The notes under the pieces are model-generated. The model ran no database searches. It worked only from the letters and a program-made list of their open reading frames with translations, and was not told where the DNA came from. Shown here piece after piece: positions 37,106 to 48,200 of a DNA stretch of 64,000 nt. Source of the DNA: JACCSI01 sp963815285 (GTDB lineage: Bacteria; Acidobacteriota; Vicinamibacteria; Vicinamibacterales; UBA2999); the NCBI GenBank assembly GCA_963815285.1, contig CAWFGB010000004.1:558001-622000 (forward strand). Direction: 5' to 3'. A program made the position numbers and the translations under genes. Within the stretch, counting starts at the first letter, position 1, and every line of letters begins with the position of its first letter.

Positions 37106-37672
37106 TCAAACGCCCCGGTTGGGAGGAATCGGGGTGGGCGCGTCCTTGAACTTCCCGTACTTCCCGAGCACCGATCCGACGAAGTAGACGAAGGGGATGA
37201 CGATGCGACGCACCACGGCCGGCAACTCGACCAGCGCGAACTCCGTTTTGTAGCGGGTCGTCAGGAACGCCGCGTCAAAGAGTTTCGGCCGTCCGCCGCC
37301 GTTGGCCTTCGTCGAGGCGAACAGCGTGCCGAGGAAAAACTCTATGTTGTCGGGCGGACGGCACCAGCCGGTGATGTGCAGTTCGTCGTTGCCCGCATTC
37401 CACCACTTGTGCGGCGTGCCCGGCGGCCATACGACGAGCTCCCCGGGACCGGCGAATTGTGGCTCACCGCCGAGCACCTGATACCCGAGCCGCCCGCGAA
37501 CGACGCGGGCCGCCTCCTCCTGGAGGTAGTGCACGTGCATCGGCGGGCCGGCGCCAGGCTGGGCGACGCCGTCGGCTCCCAGCCGGAGGCCATCGGCTCC
37601 CTGCGTAATGCCCATGAACGTGAGTCGCTCACCGTGGCCGTTGTCGATCGTGTAGGGGTAGGTCTTGTTCAT
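37106..37672 (-). CDS. Cupin-domain protein with hydrophobic C-terminus
   Basis: 188 residues. The ATG overlaps the kinase stop codon (ATGA at 37,669-37,672). Cupin motif 1 is GPPMHVHYLQEEAARVVRGRLGY, with the metal-ligand histidines and a Glu; motif 2 is GPGELVVWPPGTPHKWWNAG. After the cupin, residues about 150-172 are hydrophobic (AVVRRIVIPFVYFVGSVLGKYG) and could be a membrane or membrane-contacting segment. Metal-binding cupins range from dioxygenases to sensors; no function can be fixed. The stop/start overlap ties its expression to the kinase. Confidence 0.8.
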   Translation of the reverse strand: MNKTYPYTIDNGHGERLTFMGITQGADGLRLGADGVAQPGAGPPMHVHYLQEEAARVVRGRLGYQVLGGEPQFAGPGELVVWPPGTPHKWWNAGNDELHITGWCRPPDNIEFFLGTLFASTKANGGGRPKLFDAAFLTTRYKTEFALVELPAVVRRIVIPFVYFVGSVLGKYGKFKDAPTPIPPNRGV

Positions 37673-38469
37673 TGAGATCTGTTCAGCCCTTGCACCGAAA
37701 CGATGTCGTTGGTCACCGTCGAGCGGGTAATCGCCAGGCGTTTGCCGTCTCGTGACCAGGCAAAGAAACCAATCGGACGATTGTCGGTGAATCGGGTCAG
37801 CTGACGGGGCGAACCACCGCCCAGCGGCTGCACCCAGACATTCCCTTCAACCACGTAGGCGACGCTGCGGCCGTCCGGCACCCACGCGAGGGGCCCGTCG
37901 AACGGCGCCGAGCCAATCGTTTGCTGCGCAGTGCAGCCAGGAAGCCTGCACACCCGAAGCCCCGCGTGGCTGTCGGTGAACGCCAGGGACGCGCCGTCCG
38001 GGGACACGGACGCGCCGGCGCCGTCGACAAGCTTCGTCGGGGCGCCGCCCTCGAGGGGTACCGTCCAGATCGACACGGTGCCACTAGCGATCGAGCCGTA
38101 AATCACCGACCGGTCGTCCGGCGTCACGACCAACTGCGAGGCCGTGACCGAGGGAACCAATCTCGCAATCCGGCGGCCACTCCCGTCCGCCTTCCAAAGA
38201 TCGAGGATGTTGTCGGTTGACGACGAGACGAAAACGACGGTGCGACCATCGCTGGTGACGCCTGGAGCGACCGCGTCGAGCAGGAGCTCTTCCGATGCGC
38301 TCTGGCCTGGTGTGAGGCGCAGGATTGCCGGCCGGCCGCCCACGATGCTCGCGTAGAGCAGGTGTTCGCCGGACCAGGCGAGGCGCTCGATGCTGATGGG
38401 GGCGCGCCGGAGGACGTCAGGTACCGTTGCTCGCTTCGCCGTCTCCGAGCCACACGTCCATGCGGGCAT
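37669..38469 (-). CDS. Propeller of Ser/Thr kinase, C-terminal part (frame broken)
   Basis: About 260 residues of TolB/WD40-type propeller (GVTSDGRTVVFVSSSTDNI; VTPDDRSVIYGSIASGTVSIW; SVSPDGASLAFTDSHAGLRV). It lacks a natural start. It continues the propeller of the kinase encoded upstream; the join near 38,420-38,450 reads MDVWLGDGE, then VLRRAPISIERLAWSGEHLLYAS. Its stop overlaps the start of the cupin gene. Confidence 0.8.
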   Translation of the reverse strand: MPAWTCGSETAKRATVPDVLRRAPISIERLAWSGEHLLYASIVGGRPAILRLTPGQSASEELLLDAVAPGVTSDGRTVVFVSSSTDNILDLWKADGSGRRIARLVPSVTASQLVVTPDDRSVIYGSIASGTVSIWTVPLEGGAPTKLVDGAGASVSPDGASLAFTDSHAGLRVCRLPGCTAQQTIGSAPFDGPLAWVPDGRSVAYVVEGNVWVQPLGGGSPRQLTRFTDNRPIGFFAWSRDGKRLAITRSTVTNDIVSVQGLNRSQ

Positions 38470-40363
38470 CGCGCCGCGACGTCACCAGTCCGGCCTTACC
38501 CGCACTCACGCTGACACCAACGTAATCGTTCGGATCGTTGGTCAGCCGCGCCAGCGCGCCGGCCGGATATCGCAGTCGGAAAAGCTGGATCGGGCTGCCG
38601 AGTTGCGCCGGATAGTTGAGCACGAGCGACTGGCTGTCGAGCCACTCGAGGCCGCTGAGGGTGCCACTCGGGACGGAGAGGCCATGCGTCGCACCTGTCT
38701 CGCTGTTGACGAGAATGACTCGGCCACCGCCGATGAGGATGGCGGCGGCGACCGCAATGAGCTTCCCGTCCGGCGACCATGCAGGAGCAAAGCTCGGGCG
38801 CCATGGTGCGACCAGCGAGATCCAGGGCTCCGGTGTAGCGCTGCTGGCGAGCGTCCGTTCTCGCCCCCCGTCGGCCTCAGTCACGATGAGGTCGGACGAG
38901 AGGGTTGGCACCACGCGAGTCCGAAGGAACGCGAAACGACGGCCGTCGGGTGCCCACGAAATCGGGCTGCTCACGTCCGAGACGAGCATTCGGGGTGGGC
39001 CACCGAGAAAGGGGACGCGCCAGACTTCGCGTGTCGCGCCAACCGCCTGGCGCACGTAATCGACGGACGTGCCATCGGGCGTGAACGTGGCGCCGAGCAA
39101 CTGCACGCCCGGAGCGGATGGCACGATCTTCACATTGCTGGTGCTCGCGATCTGGCGAATCCACAGGCTGAACTCGTCACCCTCGTGCTGGACGTAGGCG
39201 ACGAAGCGCCCGTCGGGCGAGATCGCGGGCCGCTCGGCATTGCCGGTGGTCGTCAGCTGGGTGACCTGCAGATCGGCGAGCGAGGGAGGGGCCGCTACCT
39301 CACTGTTCGACTCCGAGGGCGACTGTCGACCGAAGGTCCCGAACGCGATGGCGGATACGGCAAGCGCAATGGCGGCCGCGGCGAACGCCCGCGCCGGTTT
39401 GATTCGCGAGAGGACGTCGTGCCGCATCGGCCAGCCAGCCGCGGGCCGCGAGACCAGTTCGCCCGAGTCTAGGGCGGCCTTCAGTTCCTCGAGGTCGTTA
39501 CGCAGGTCCCTCGCATCCTGATAACGACGCTCGGGATCCTTGGCAAGCGCGCGACGGATGATGCGGTTCAGTTCCGCCGGCAGCGCCGGATTGATCTCGG
39601 TGACCAGTTTCGGCGTGTCCTTCAGCACTGACGAGAGGAGCGACATGCTGGTGTCCCCGGTGAACGGCCGCTGGCCTGTGGCCATTTCGTACAGGATCAC
39701 CCCGAGAGAAAATAGATCCGTTCGGGCGTCGACCGCCCGCCCCTCTGCCTGCTCGGGGGACATGTAGGCGGCGGTGCCGAGGATGACGCCCTGTCGGGTC
39801 TTCGCCGGCGACGTGAAGGTCGGCGAGTCGGCAAGCGCGGTCGCCAGTCCCGCTCCGAACACGTCCGCGTCCCCGTGGAGGGCTTTCGCGAGCCCGAAGT
39901 CGAGAACCTTGATGCGACCCGCTTGGTCCCCCTCGCCGAGCATGATGTTGGCCGGCTTGAGATCGCGGTGGGTGATTCCCTTCTGATGCGCCGCCGACAC
40001 CGCCTCGGTGACCGCGATGCCGATCGCGAGCACGCGCTCGAGCGCCAAGCCGGCAGACGGGAGCGCCTCTGCCAGCGATCGCCCGTTCACCAGCTCCATC
40101 GTCAGAAACACGGTCGAGCCGGCATCCTCGACGGAATGGATGGTGACGATGTGTGGGTGGTTCAACGAGGCGACCGCGAGTGCCTCGCGGCGGAATCGCT
40201 CGCGGCGTTCGGGATCGCTGGCCGCGACATCAGGCAAGGTTTTCAGCGCGATGTCGCGCTGCAGCCGGAAATCGCGCGCCCTGTAGACCTCGCCCATTCC
40301 GCCGATGCCGAGCACCGACACGATTTCGTAGGACCCCAGTCGCGTCCCTGGATCGAGCGGCAT
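38417..40363 (-). CDS. Ser/Thr kinase with TolB-like propeller, main part
   Basis: 648 residues. Kinase domain at about 10-275: GIGGMGEVYRA glycine loop, catalytic lysine in DIALKTL, HRDLKPANIML, DFGLAK, AAYMSPEQAEG. One membrane segment lies at about 320-342 (AFAAAAIALAVSAIAFGTFG). The propeller starts about residue 360 (TTGNAERPAISPDGRFVAYVQ) and goes on past this frame's stop, in a second frame to 37,669. The whole protein would be about 895 residues, close to the 911 of the kinase at 1.7-4.4 kb, so the stop here is probably caused by a one-base change. All kinase residues are present. Confidence 0.88.
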   Translation of the reverse strand: MPLDPGTRLGSYEIVSVLGIGGMGEVYRARDFRLQRDIALKTLPDVAASDPERRERFRREALAVASLNHPHIVTIHSVEDAGSTVFLTMELVNGRSLAEALPSAGLALERVLAIGIAVTEAVSAAHQKGITHRDLKPANIMLGEGDQAGRIKVLDFGLAKALHGDADVFGAGLATALADSPTFTSPAKTRQGVILGTAAYMSPEQAEGRAVDARTDLFSLGVILYEMATGQRPFTGDTSMSLLSSVLKDTPKLVTEINPALPAELNRIIRRALAKDPERRYQDARDLRNDLEELKAALDSGELVSRPAAGWPMRHDVLSRIKPARAFAAAAIALAVSAIAFGTFGRQSPSESNSEVAAPPSLADLQVTQLTTTGNAERPAISPDGRFVAYVQHEGDEFSLWIRQIASTSNVKIVPSAPGVQLLGATFTPDGTSVDYVRQAVGATREVWRVPFLGGPPRMLVSDVSSPISWAPDGRRFAFLRTRVVPTLSSDLIVTEADGGRERTLASSATPEPWISLVAPWRPSFAPAWSPDGKLIAVAAAILIGGGRVILVNSETGATHGLSVPSGTLSGLEWLDSQSLVLNYPAQLGSPIQLFRLRYPAGALARLTNDPNDYVGVSVSAGKAGLVTSRRDARMDVWLGDGEASNGT

Positions 40364-40407
40364 GGCGCTGATTCTGCCACGGGAGGCGCCGTGCAGCGCT
40401 GGCCAAG

Positions 40408-40486
40408 CCCAGGCGTCTGGCGTCTGGCGCCTGAGGCCTGGCGCCTGGGCCTTGGGGCCTGGGGCCTGGGGCCTGGGGCCTGGAGC
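40408..40486. repeat. Heptanucleotide tandem repeat (CTGGGGC type)
   Basis: About eleven 7-base units with drifted sequence: CTGGCGT, CTGGCGC, CTGAGGC, CTGGGCC, then four near-perfect CTGGGGC copies. It lies between the kinase start and the HAD gene. The same 7-base period and GCCTGG core occurs at 56,526-56,572 and 61,494-61,525. Confidence 0.8.
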
Positions 40487-40554
40487 GACGACGACGCCTG
40501 GCGAGGAGACCGAGAACCCTCCTATAGTTGAGTGAACCTCGAGCGCAGGGCGTG

Positions 40555-41292
40555 ATGGTAAGGGCTGTCCTGTTCGATCTGTTCGAAACGCTCATCACCG
40601 AATCTCGGACCCGGCCCGCCGGCGTGTCCTCGCTCGCTCCCCACCTTGGATGTGAGCGGGAGGCTTTCCGGAGGCAATGGAAAGCACTTCGTCCGGCTGT
40701 GATGATCGGACGTGTGTCGTTCCGTCAGGCGCTCAGCGATATTGCGACCAGACTCGGAAGCCACGCCGAAGATGCCACCCTGCAGCGGATATGCGAGGAA
40801 AGAATCCGCATAAAGCGAGAACCCTTGACGCAAATCGAGCCTCCCGTGCTCATGATGCTCGACCATCTCCGCAGTCGGGACCTGCGCCTTGGGATCGTGA
40901 GTAACTGTTTCGCCGAGGACGTTGCGGCATGGCCGAAGTGTTCCTTGGCCTCACGCTTCGACTGCACTGTGTTCTCATTCGAAGCCGGCCTCGCGAAGCC
41001 CGAGCCTGAGATCTATGTCGAGGCCACTCGGCGCCTCCGGGTCGACGTGTCTGAAGCCTGGTTCATCGGCGACGGGGCACACGAGGAACTGTCGGGTGCG
41101 GAGCAGGCCGGTCTTCGCGCGTTCAGAGCACTCTGGTTTCTGAAGCGATGGCCTCACTTCGCAGAAGAGGCATGTTCGACCGCGAGCGTGGCAAGTTTCG
41201 ATAACTTCGTGAGCCTCGTGCAACAATCGCTCTCGCCGCTCGACAGTCGGTTGCCGCGGCCGGGGCCGGAGCCGCAGCGTCGCTCAACGTAG
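40555..41292 (+). CDS. HAD-family hydrolase, haloacid-dehalogenase-like
   Basis: 245 residues from the ATG at 40,555. HAD motif I is FDLFETL with nucleophile D8; the position two residues later is F10, not Asp, as in 2-haloacid dehalogenases (DxYGT) and related proteins that lack the phosphatase acid/base. Motif II is GIVSNC, motif III the Lys in GLAKPEPEIY, motif IV FIGDGAHEE. A helical cap lies between 20 and 95. The last 25 residues are Pro/Arg-rich and may be disordered. It stands alone, so substrate is unknown. Confidence 0.85.
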   Translation: MVRAVLFDLFETLITESRTRPAGVSSLAPHLGCEREAFRRQWKALRPAVMIGRVSFRQALSDIATRLGSHAEDATLQRICEERIRIKREPLTQIEPPVLMMLDHLRSRDLRLGIVSNCFAEDVAAWPKCSLASRFDCTVFSFEAGLAKPEPEIYVEATRRLRVDVSEAWFIGDGAHEELSGAEQAGLRAFRALWFLKRWPHFAEEACSTASVASFDNFVSLVQQSLSPLDSRLPRPGPEPQRRST

Positions 41293-41332
41293 TGCTTACG
41301 ACGACTCACAACACAGGCTGCTGGGCCAGTCA

Positions 41333-42205
41333 TCACCGCCGCTCGGCGGCGCCCACGACGCTCCGCGTCCGATCCTCGACCTGGCGGATACGCGCTTCGA
41401 CGCGGTCGATGACGTCGTTCGGGGTCGAGGTGCCGGCGGTCAGTCCCACGATGTGTGCGTCATCGAACCATTCAGGCCGGACGTCTGCGTCGGTCTGCAC
41501 GTGATGCACGCGGTCGCAGTAGCGCGCACAGGTCTTGACCAGCTCGCGCGTGTTGTTGCTCGACCGGCCGCCGATCACGATGACGACGTCGGCCTGGCGT
41601 GCCATCTCGACCGCCGCGGACTGCCGTTCCTTGGTGGGCTTGCAGACCGTGTCGAGGAAGCGCACGTCCGACCGCGGGAATCGCCGTCGAATCAGGTCGA
41701 CCAAGTGCCGCACCTTCTCCAGCGGCTGCGTCGTCTGGGCCGCCACGCCGAGGCGTGGGTGATCCTCGAGCGCGAGGACGTCATCGTCGTCGAGCACGAC
41801 GTCGAAGCAATCGAGATCGCCGGTGAGGCCGCGCACTTCCACGTGGTCGCGTTGCCCGACGATGACGACGTGGTAGCCGTCGCGCACGAGGGCCGCGACG
41901 GCGCGGTGCGCGACGCGGACGAGCGGGCACGTGGCTTCGACCACCGTCAGCCCCAGGGCTCGGGTCCGGGCGAGGGTCCGCGCGGACGTGCCGTGGGCCG
42001 TCACCATCAACGTCGGCGTCTTGACCTGGGCGACGTCCCGCGCGACGGCGATGCCCTTCGCCTCGAGGGTGCCGAGGACGGTCGGGTTGTGGACGAGGTC
42101 ACCGAGGATCGTGAGGGGGCCGGCGTCGGCGTGCTCGAGCGCGAGCGCGAGCGCGTCGCGAACGCCGAAGCACATGCCGAGGTGGACCGCGCGGAGAATG
42201 CGCAT
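41333..42205 (-). CDS. ispH: 4-hydroxy-3-methylbut-2-enyl diphosphate reductase
   Basis: 290 residues. IspH (LytB) catalyses the last step of the MEP isoprenoid pathway, giving IPP and DMAPP with a [4Fe-4S] cluster. The three cluster cysteines are present: C12 (HLGMCFGV), C93 (VEATCPLV) and C188 (LDTVCKPT). Substrate-binding residues are seen too: H39 (LVHNP), H71 (TAHGTS), H121/E123 (RDHVEV), T158-T159 (AAQTT) and the SSNNT and GTSTPND loops. Length is typical (about 290-320). It is a single gene with its own promoter immediately upstream; no other MEP gene is in the window. Confidence 0.93.
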   Translation of the reverse strand: MRILRAVHLGMCFGVRDALALALEHADAGPLTILGDLVHNPTVLGTLEAKGIAVARDVAQVKTPTLMVTAHGTSARTLARTRALGLTVVEATCPLVRVAHRAVAALVRDGYHVVIVGQRDHVEVRGLTGDLDCFDVVLDDDDVLALEDHPRLGVAAQTTQPLEKVRHLVDLIRRRFPRSDVRFLDTVCKPTKERQSAAVEMARQADVVIVIGGRSSNNTRELVKTCARYCDRVHHVQTDADVRPEWFDDAHIVGLTAGTSTPNDVIDRVEARIRQVEDRTRSVVGAAERR

Positions 42206-42246
42206 ACTTTAAACTGCAAAGTATACTGCGAAGCAAATTATGTCAA
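42206..42246 (-). promoter_or_regulatory. ispH promoter with ACTTT-N7-AAAGT palindrome
   Basis: On the minus strand TTGACA (42,246-42,241) is followed, 15 bases on, by TATACT, or 17 bases on, by TACTTT. The palindrome ACTTT-AAACTGC-AAAGT (42,206-42,222; extended to 7-base arms) overlaps the -10 region and nearly touches the start codon. A protein bound there would block transcription. The mRNA leader would be only a few bases. Confidence 0.55.
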
Positions 42247-42288
42247 GTCAACCCACGGGCCGCGGCGCCGAGCCCATCAATCTACCCG

Positions 42289-45200
42289 CTAGAACACATG
42301 CCCGATGCTGAAGTGCAGTCGTGAGCGCTTCTCACCCTCTCGTGGATCGATCACACTCGACCAGTCGAGCCGCACGGGGCCAAAGGGAAACATCAGTCGA
42401 AGGCCGGCGCCGGCGCTCTGACGCAGCGCGCCAAGGCTCATGTCGCCGGCTAGCAGAAAGGCGTTCCCCGCGTCGTAGAACACCCCGCCAAAGAGCCGCT
42501 TCCACAACGGGAACCGCAGCTCCTGGTTGATGATCGCCACGGCCTGACCGCCAATCTCCTCCCCTTCTGGCCCGGTCGGGCTGAGCGCCTTTTCGTCGAA
42601 GCCTCGCACCGACGAGGCGCCGCCCGCCGTGAAACGGCTCTCGAGCAGCAACAGGGGATCGTTGCCCGGCACCACGCCGACACGGTAGCCCTGCGCCCAG
42701 GTGATCCGAGCTGTCAGCGGCGTGTAGAAAAAGACCTGGCCGAAGATCTTGAAATAATCGACGTCGGAACCGAGTGCTTCGAGCGCCGTCTCGGTCCCGA
42801 CCGACCAGAACAGGCCGCGGTGCGGATCGGTCACGCTGTCGCGCGCATCGCCAATCAGCGACAGGATTGGTCCGGCACGAAGGCCGCCAAGCGTCTCGCT
42901 GGTCTCGAGGCTGGTGTAGCGAATCCGCTTGTACGTATAACCCCACTGGAGCCGCAGTCCGTCCTGCAGCCGCCGGCCGTCGAGCGTGGCCCGCCACCGC
43001 TTCGTCTGCTGGAAGGTGATACCCCGTACGCGTTCGGCTAGCGACTCGATGTCCTCGACCCGGTCCTCGTCGTCGAAGAGAAAGACTTGCGTCTCCCAGC
43101 GCCGCCCGAAAAACGTCGCGGACTCGTATCGTCCGCCAAGCAGCCGGCGCTCCGCGCCGTAGAGGCCGTAGAGGCGATAGCGCGCGGCCCAGCCGAACGG
43201 ATTGACGAACTCGGTTGCGGCGCCCACTTGCAGGCCTGCGTCTGAGTCGGAAGGCGTCCCGCCTACCTCACCGCTGCTGGCCGTCGTATAGCGAAGGCTG
43301 TATTCCATGTTGATGTCGCTGCGTTCGGACAACTCCACCACGACATCACGCACGTTTTCCTGGCCCGGAGACGAGGCGAGACGTACGTCCACCGATCGAA
43401 ACACGCCGGTTTCCGTGAGACGCTCGCGCGCCTCGTCAAGGTCGCTGGCGCGCGCCAAATCGCCCTCGGTCATGCCGACGGCGCGCCGAATGACACCGGC
43501 ACGCGTGTGCCCCTCGCGTGAGGTGCGCACGTCTGCGACCCGCACGCGTGGGCCAGGTTCGGCACTGAGCCTCACAACAACACCGTCCGGCGTCGGCTCC
43601 ACCACGCCCTGCACGCGCGCCTCTGGGAATCCCTCATTGCGATACCAGGTCCGCAACCGCGCGCGATCGGCGTTGTAGGCGTCGAATCGGAAGCGATCAC
43701 CCATCCGCAGCTCGAATGCCGGGGCGACCGCGCCTTCCAGCGTCGTCACTTCGGGCGGGACGTCGAACGCGATGACCGTCGCACGTGGTCCTTCACGGAT
43801 TGGAAATGTGACGACAAGCCGACGCGATGGCGGATCGACTTGCGCCGCCGGCGCACCCACCTCCGCCTGCAGGAAACCCTCACGAAAATACGCCACGCGG
43901 ATTGCCGTCGGCATTCGCTGAGCGCCATCGGCCTCGAGGAGCGCAAAGAATGCCGCGTTGTCGCGGTCTGGGATGACGGCCGCCAGCGTCGCGTCAGGAA
44001 TCGATGTGTTGCCCTCGAACACGAGGTCGACTCCACTGCCCTTCTCGCCGCGACGCACGTCGAAGATGGCGTGCGCTGCGCCGTTGTCCGAGCGGACCTC
44101 CGCTGTCACGACGGCGCTGTAGTAGTCCCGGGCGCGAAGGCGGTGGCCGACGTCGCGCGCCAGGCGCTCGGCGGTGTCCTGAAGCGGCAAGAACGTCCCC
44201 CAACCAGCGTTGACACGTTTTTTCTCGGCGCCTCCAGGATCGTCTCCGCGCCACTCGACGGTGACGTGCGGCCCTGGATCGATTCGCACCGTGAGGTCGA
44301 CCTCGGTGTCGCTCGGCGTCTCGCGTACCTCAATAGCTGCCGTCAGATAGCCTCGGGTCACCAGCCACTCTCGCGCCCTCGCGGCGGCTTCCTCGCCGCG
44401 AAAGTAGTCGAACTCGGCGCCGCCCTTCAGTTTCAGTCGGTTCCGAAGCTCCGCCTCTGTGCCAGGCGGCGCGCCGCTGATGGTGACCTCGCCAATCGTG
44501 AGACGGGCGTCCTTCGGTCGCGCCGTCCGGTACTTCCGCGACCAGACATGGAAGCCAAAACGATGACTCACCTCCAGCGCCTCACTGCCATCGTCATTGG
44601 CGATGCCGCGCACGCGGAAGTCACCGCCCGGGCGGAAGTCGACTATCCATCGGAGCGCCTCGGAATCGAGGCTCCGTGAGTAAATTACATACAGGCGTTC
44701 GTTGAGCGGGACGCCGATGTTGAGCCGTTGCGACGGGTCCGTATCTTCGACAATTAACGACTCATCACGCGAGACGTCTATCATCAATGGCCCTCCGAGC
44801 CGGCGGTCCAGCGCCTGGCCAAGGGCCGCAGCCACTTCCTCTCCGACGATGGCGCCACTCTCCGCGGCCGCGTCTGTTGTCGTCCGGCCGGTAAGAATGA
44901 GCGTCGCCAGGTCTCCCTGGCTGAGATCGCTCCGGTTCGACGACGACAGGTTCATGCGGACGTCGTCGAGAGATCCTGACAGCGCCATGTCAATCCGCAC
45001 GCCGGTGACCTGCGTGGCCCCCTGAATCTGGATCTCCGGCGGACGCGTCGGATAGCCACGCAACTCGATGCGTCCACCCTGGAGGCGCACCAGCGCACGC
45101 GATACGCGTATGGTGCCGCCTTCGCGGACGCTCAGCGAGCCGTCGACTTCCGGCGTCGCCAAAGTGCCGCCGGCTCTCACCGTGCCATCGATCACGAGCG

Positions 45201-48200
45201 TGGCTGTGCTGGTCGCGATGCGGACACCGTCGTCAAGACGGAGCGTCAGCTCGAGCTCGGTGCGATCGGCGAGCGACCCGCGGCTTGCGATCTCGGCCAC
45301 CCTGACACCCGCGCGATCCAAAGCCTCCGCCGTTCTATCCAGCTCGCGCTCGTAGATCGCTCGGTGCACGGCCAGGTCTCCAGTAATGCGGGCCCTTTCA
45401 CTGGTGCCGGACAGGCGAATCTCTCCAGAGGATCGGGTTTGCAGGCCCTCCGGATACACGAGTGGCACACGGTCGGCCTGGAGGCGTAGGTCCACGTCGA
45501 CATCGGCATCAGTGATGGTGGCCTGCCCGTGCGCGGTGACTTTTCCGTCGCCCATCGCGGCTGTTGCCTCGACCAGTTCGATGCGTTCTCCGTCGGCACG
45601 CAGCGTCGCTCGGAGATCTGTCAGCGCGAGTTCAGGAGACCTGAGCACGAAGCGGCCGTCAACGACGCTTGCGGTGCCGCCGGCAGTCCAGCGCGCCTCC
45701 GTGCGGGCGAGCTGGGCGTCGAACGTCAGCGTGCCGCCGACAACACCTGCACCCGCCAGGAAGGAATTTGCGATGCTGAGATCCATCGTGCCGGAGCCGT
45801 CGGCAGCGAATCGCACCTCGCCACCGATGGAGGCGAACCTTGCGGACAGAGTCGCGTTGCCCTTGGGCCCTCGAAGACGCACCGGCGTATGCGCCAGCGT
45901 CCCACGCTCGAATGTCCAGGAGACGGGTGCCTCGAGATCGAGGCGCTCCGTATCAGCGTTCACAGCCATTCGCGTGAGCGCACCACGAGCCTCGATTGCC
46001 TCCAGCGCCAGTTGGGACAACGTCACGCGGCCGTCGAGGTCAATCGGGGCGGAGAGCTTCGCCGACTGCGCCGCACTCCTCGCGAAGCTGGCGAGGTCGA
46101 CGCCACGAAGCGTGAACTCGAGCTGCCGGGGCCGGTCTCCTGCCTGAGGACCGAAAGGGAGCGCTCCCGTCACACGTGCCTCGCCGCCGGCAACGCGTGC
46201 TGTTGCCTTCTGAATACTCAGAGTGGACTCCTCGGCGATCGCCTCGATCTGGATCTCATCGAGCTCGACCGTCTCCGCCTTCAACGAGCCATCGCGAAGC
46301 GTGACCCGGCCAGCGAAGATCGGCGACGCCATCGTCCCGGCGATGCGCATGTCCACCTCTGCCTGTCCGTCGGCCTGGATTCCTGGTCTGAGCCAGGCGA
46401 GGTCGGCGAGCAGGGCGTTTCCGCTCAGGGTCAGGGTGCCGGACTGCTCAGTGAAGCCGAGGCCCCCGTCGACGTTCACTCGACTGTCGCCCGACCGCAG
46501 ATCGAGGCCGCGAATCGAGAAGCGCTCGCGGTCGCCGGATACCGAGAACGGACCGGCACGCCAGTCTCTCGTCACGCGAATCACCGCGGACGAGATCTCG
46601 GATTCATACTCGAACGCCGACGGATCCCCGAGAGGGACACGAACATTCGCGTGACCAGCCAGCGAGACGTCGGCAACGGCCTCCACCGGCAGCGGAATCA
46701 CCCGGACCACATCGGCGATCGGGAGCGCCGCGACATCGACCTTCAACTCCAGCGGCCATGGGCTTGCGACCCCACCCCGCCCCGAGAGAAACGAGCGCTC
46801 ACCCAACCACCCCGCCAGCGACATCTCGCGGCCATCAGACGAGACGTCGAGTGTCACGTCTGGCAGGTCTACGCCGCGGAGCCGCGTGCCAGCAAGGCTG
46901 ACGTGGGCGCGGCCTGATGGCGCTGACACGGACCCGGCAATCTCAGCCGTGAGCGCGAGTGTTGACGCTACCTCGCGAACTTGAGGCGCCAACCAATGGA
47001 GGCGCGGCACATCGATCTGCGTGGCTTCAACCTGTCCGTGGATCGCGCCGGTCGCTGGATGCCACGAGCCGGACACCGCGATGGTGCCGCCTGCCACCGT
47101 GCCTGCGGCGCGCTCGATGACCACACCCGCACGCGACACGTGGGCGAGTGTCTGGAGCGAGGCGGCCTCACTAGCATTGGTGCCTGTCGTGACGGCGTCG
47201 CTCTCGAGGGTGACGCGCATCACCGGGTCCGAGCGCGCCCCGTCGATCGCGAACGAGCCGCTGACGTTCGCTCTCGCCGCGATGCCACGCCCGGCCAGCA
47301 GCTCGGAGAGATCGAGACGCTCGAGGTCTCCGGCCACATTCCATTGGCCGTCAGGCTGCAACGGGATTTCGCCTGCGGCGTGTCCGGCCGCGTCGGCGCC
47401 CCGCGCCAGGACCGAGACGATCTGGACGCTGGCGCGCGTCATCCGCACGTCGGCGTCGAGCTCGAGGTGGACTCCGTACGCGCTGACGTCGTTGCTCGTG
47501 ACGCGCGCGGACAGGCCCACCTCGGGAAGGCGCCCTTCGAGCGTCCCGGCGGCTGTGATAGCCCCGGCGAGAGGCAGCGTCGAGACCCGCATTCCGAGAT
47601 CGGCGAGCACCGTGGGCAGCCGGTCGATAGCCGGCACATGTGCCGTATACCGCGCAGAGATCTCGCCGGCAGCGCTGACCTGTCCATCCAGCGTCACGGC
47701 CACATCACGGGCCGTCAGCCGTTCAGCGGCATAGGTCAGCGTGCGCCCGTTCAACCCCACTTTCACAGCGCCGGCGATTGGAACACCGCGGCTGCTCTGC
47801 GAACGAAACGCAACGGTTCCGGACCCGTTGAGCGACTCGGGATTCCAGTCGCTCATGCGCACTGCGAACTCAGCGTCCACTCGAGACGCGATGGCGACGG
47901 AGGACGCGAATGTCGAGGACACCTCGTGGAGATCGAGGTCGCGTGCGGTGACCGCGAGCTCGCCGGCACGATCCGACAGGCCCGCTGTTCCGCGAGCCGT
48001 GATGACCCCACCGAACATCTCGACCTCGAGTGCGTCGGCAATCAATCGATCGTTCTCCAGCCGTCCTCGGATGGTAATGGGATGAGAACCGAGGAGGTCT
48101 ACACGCTGATTCGGCAACGCAGCAGCCACCAGCGTTGACTCGACAACACCGTCGAATCGTGCTTGTACCGCGAGCGGGTTGGTATGACGGAGCTCTCCGG

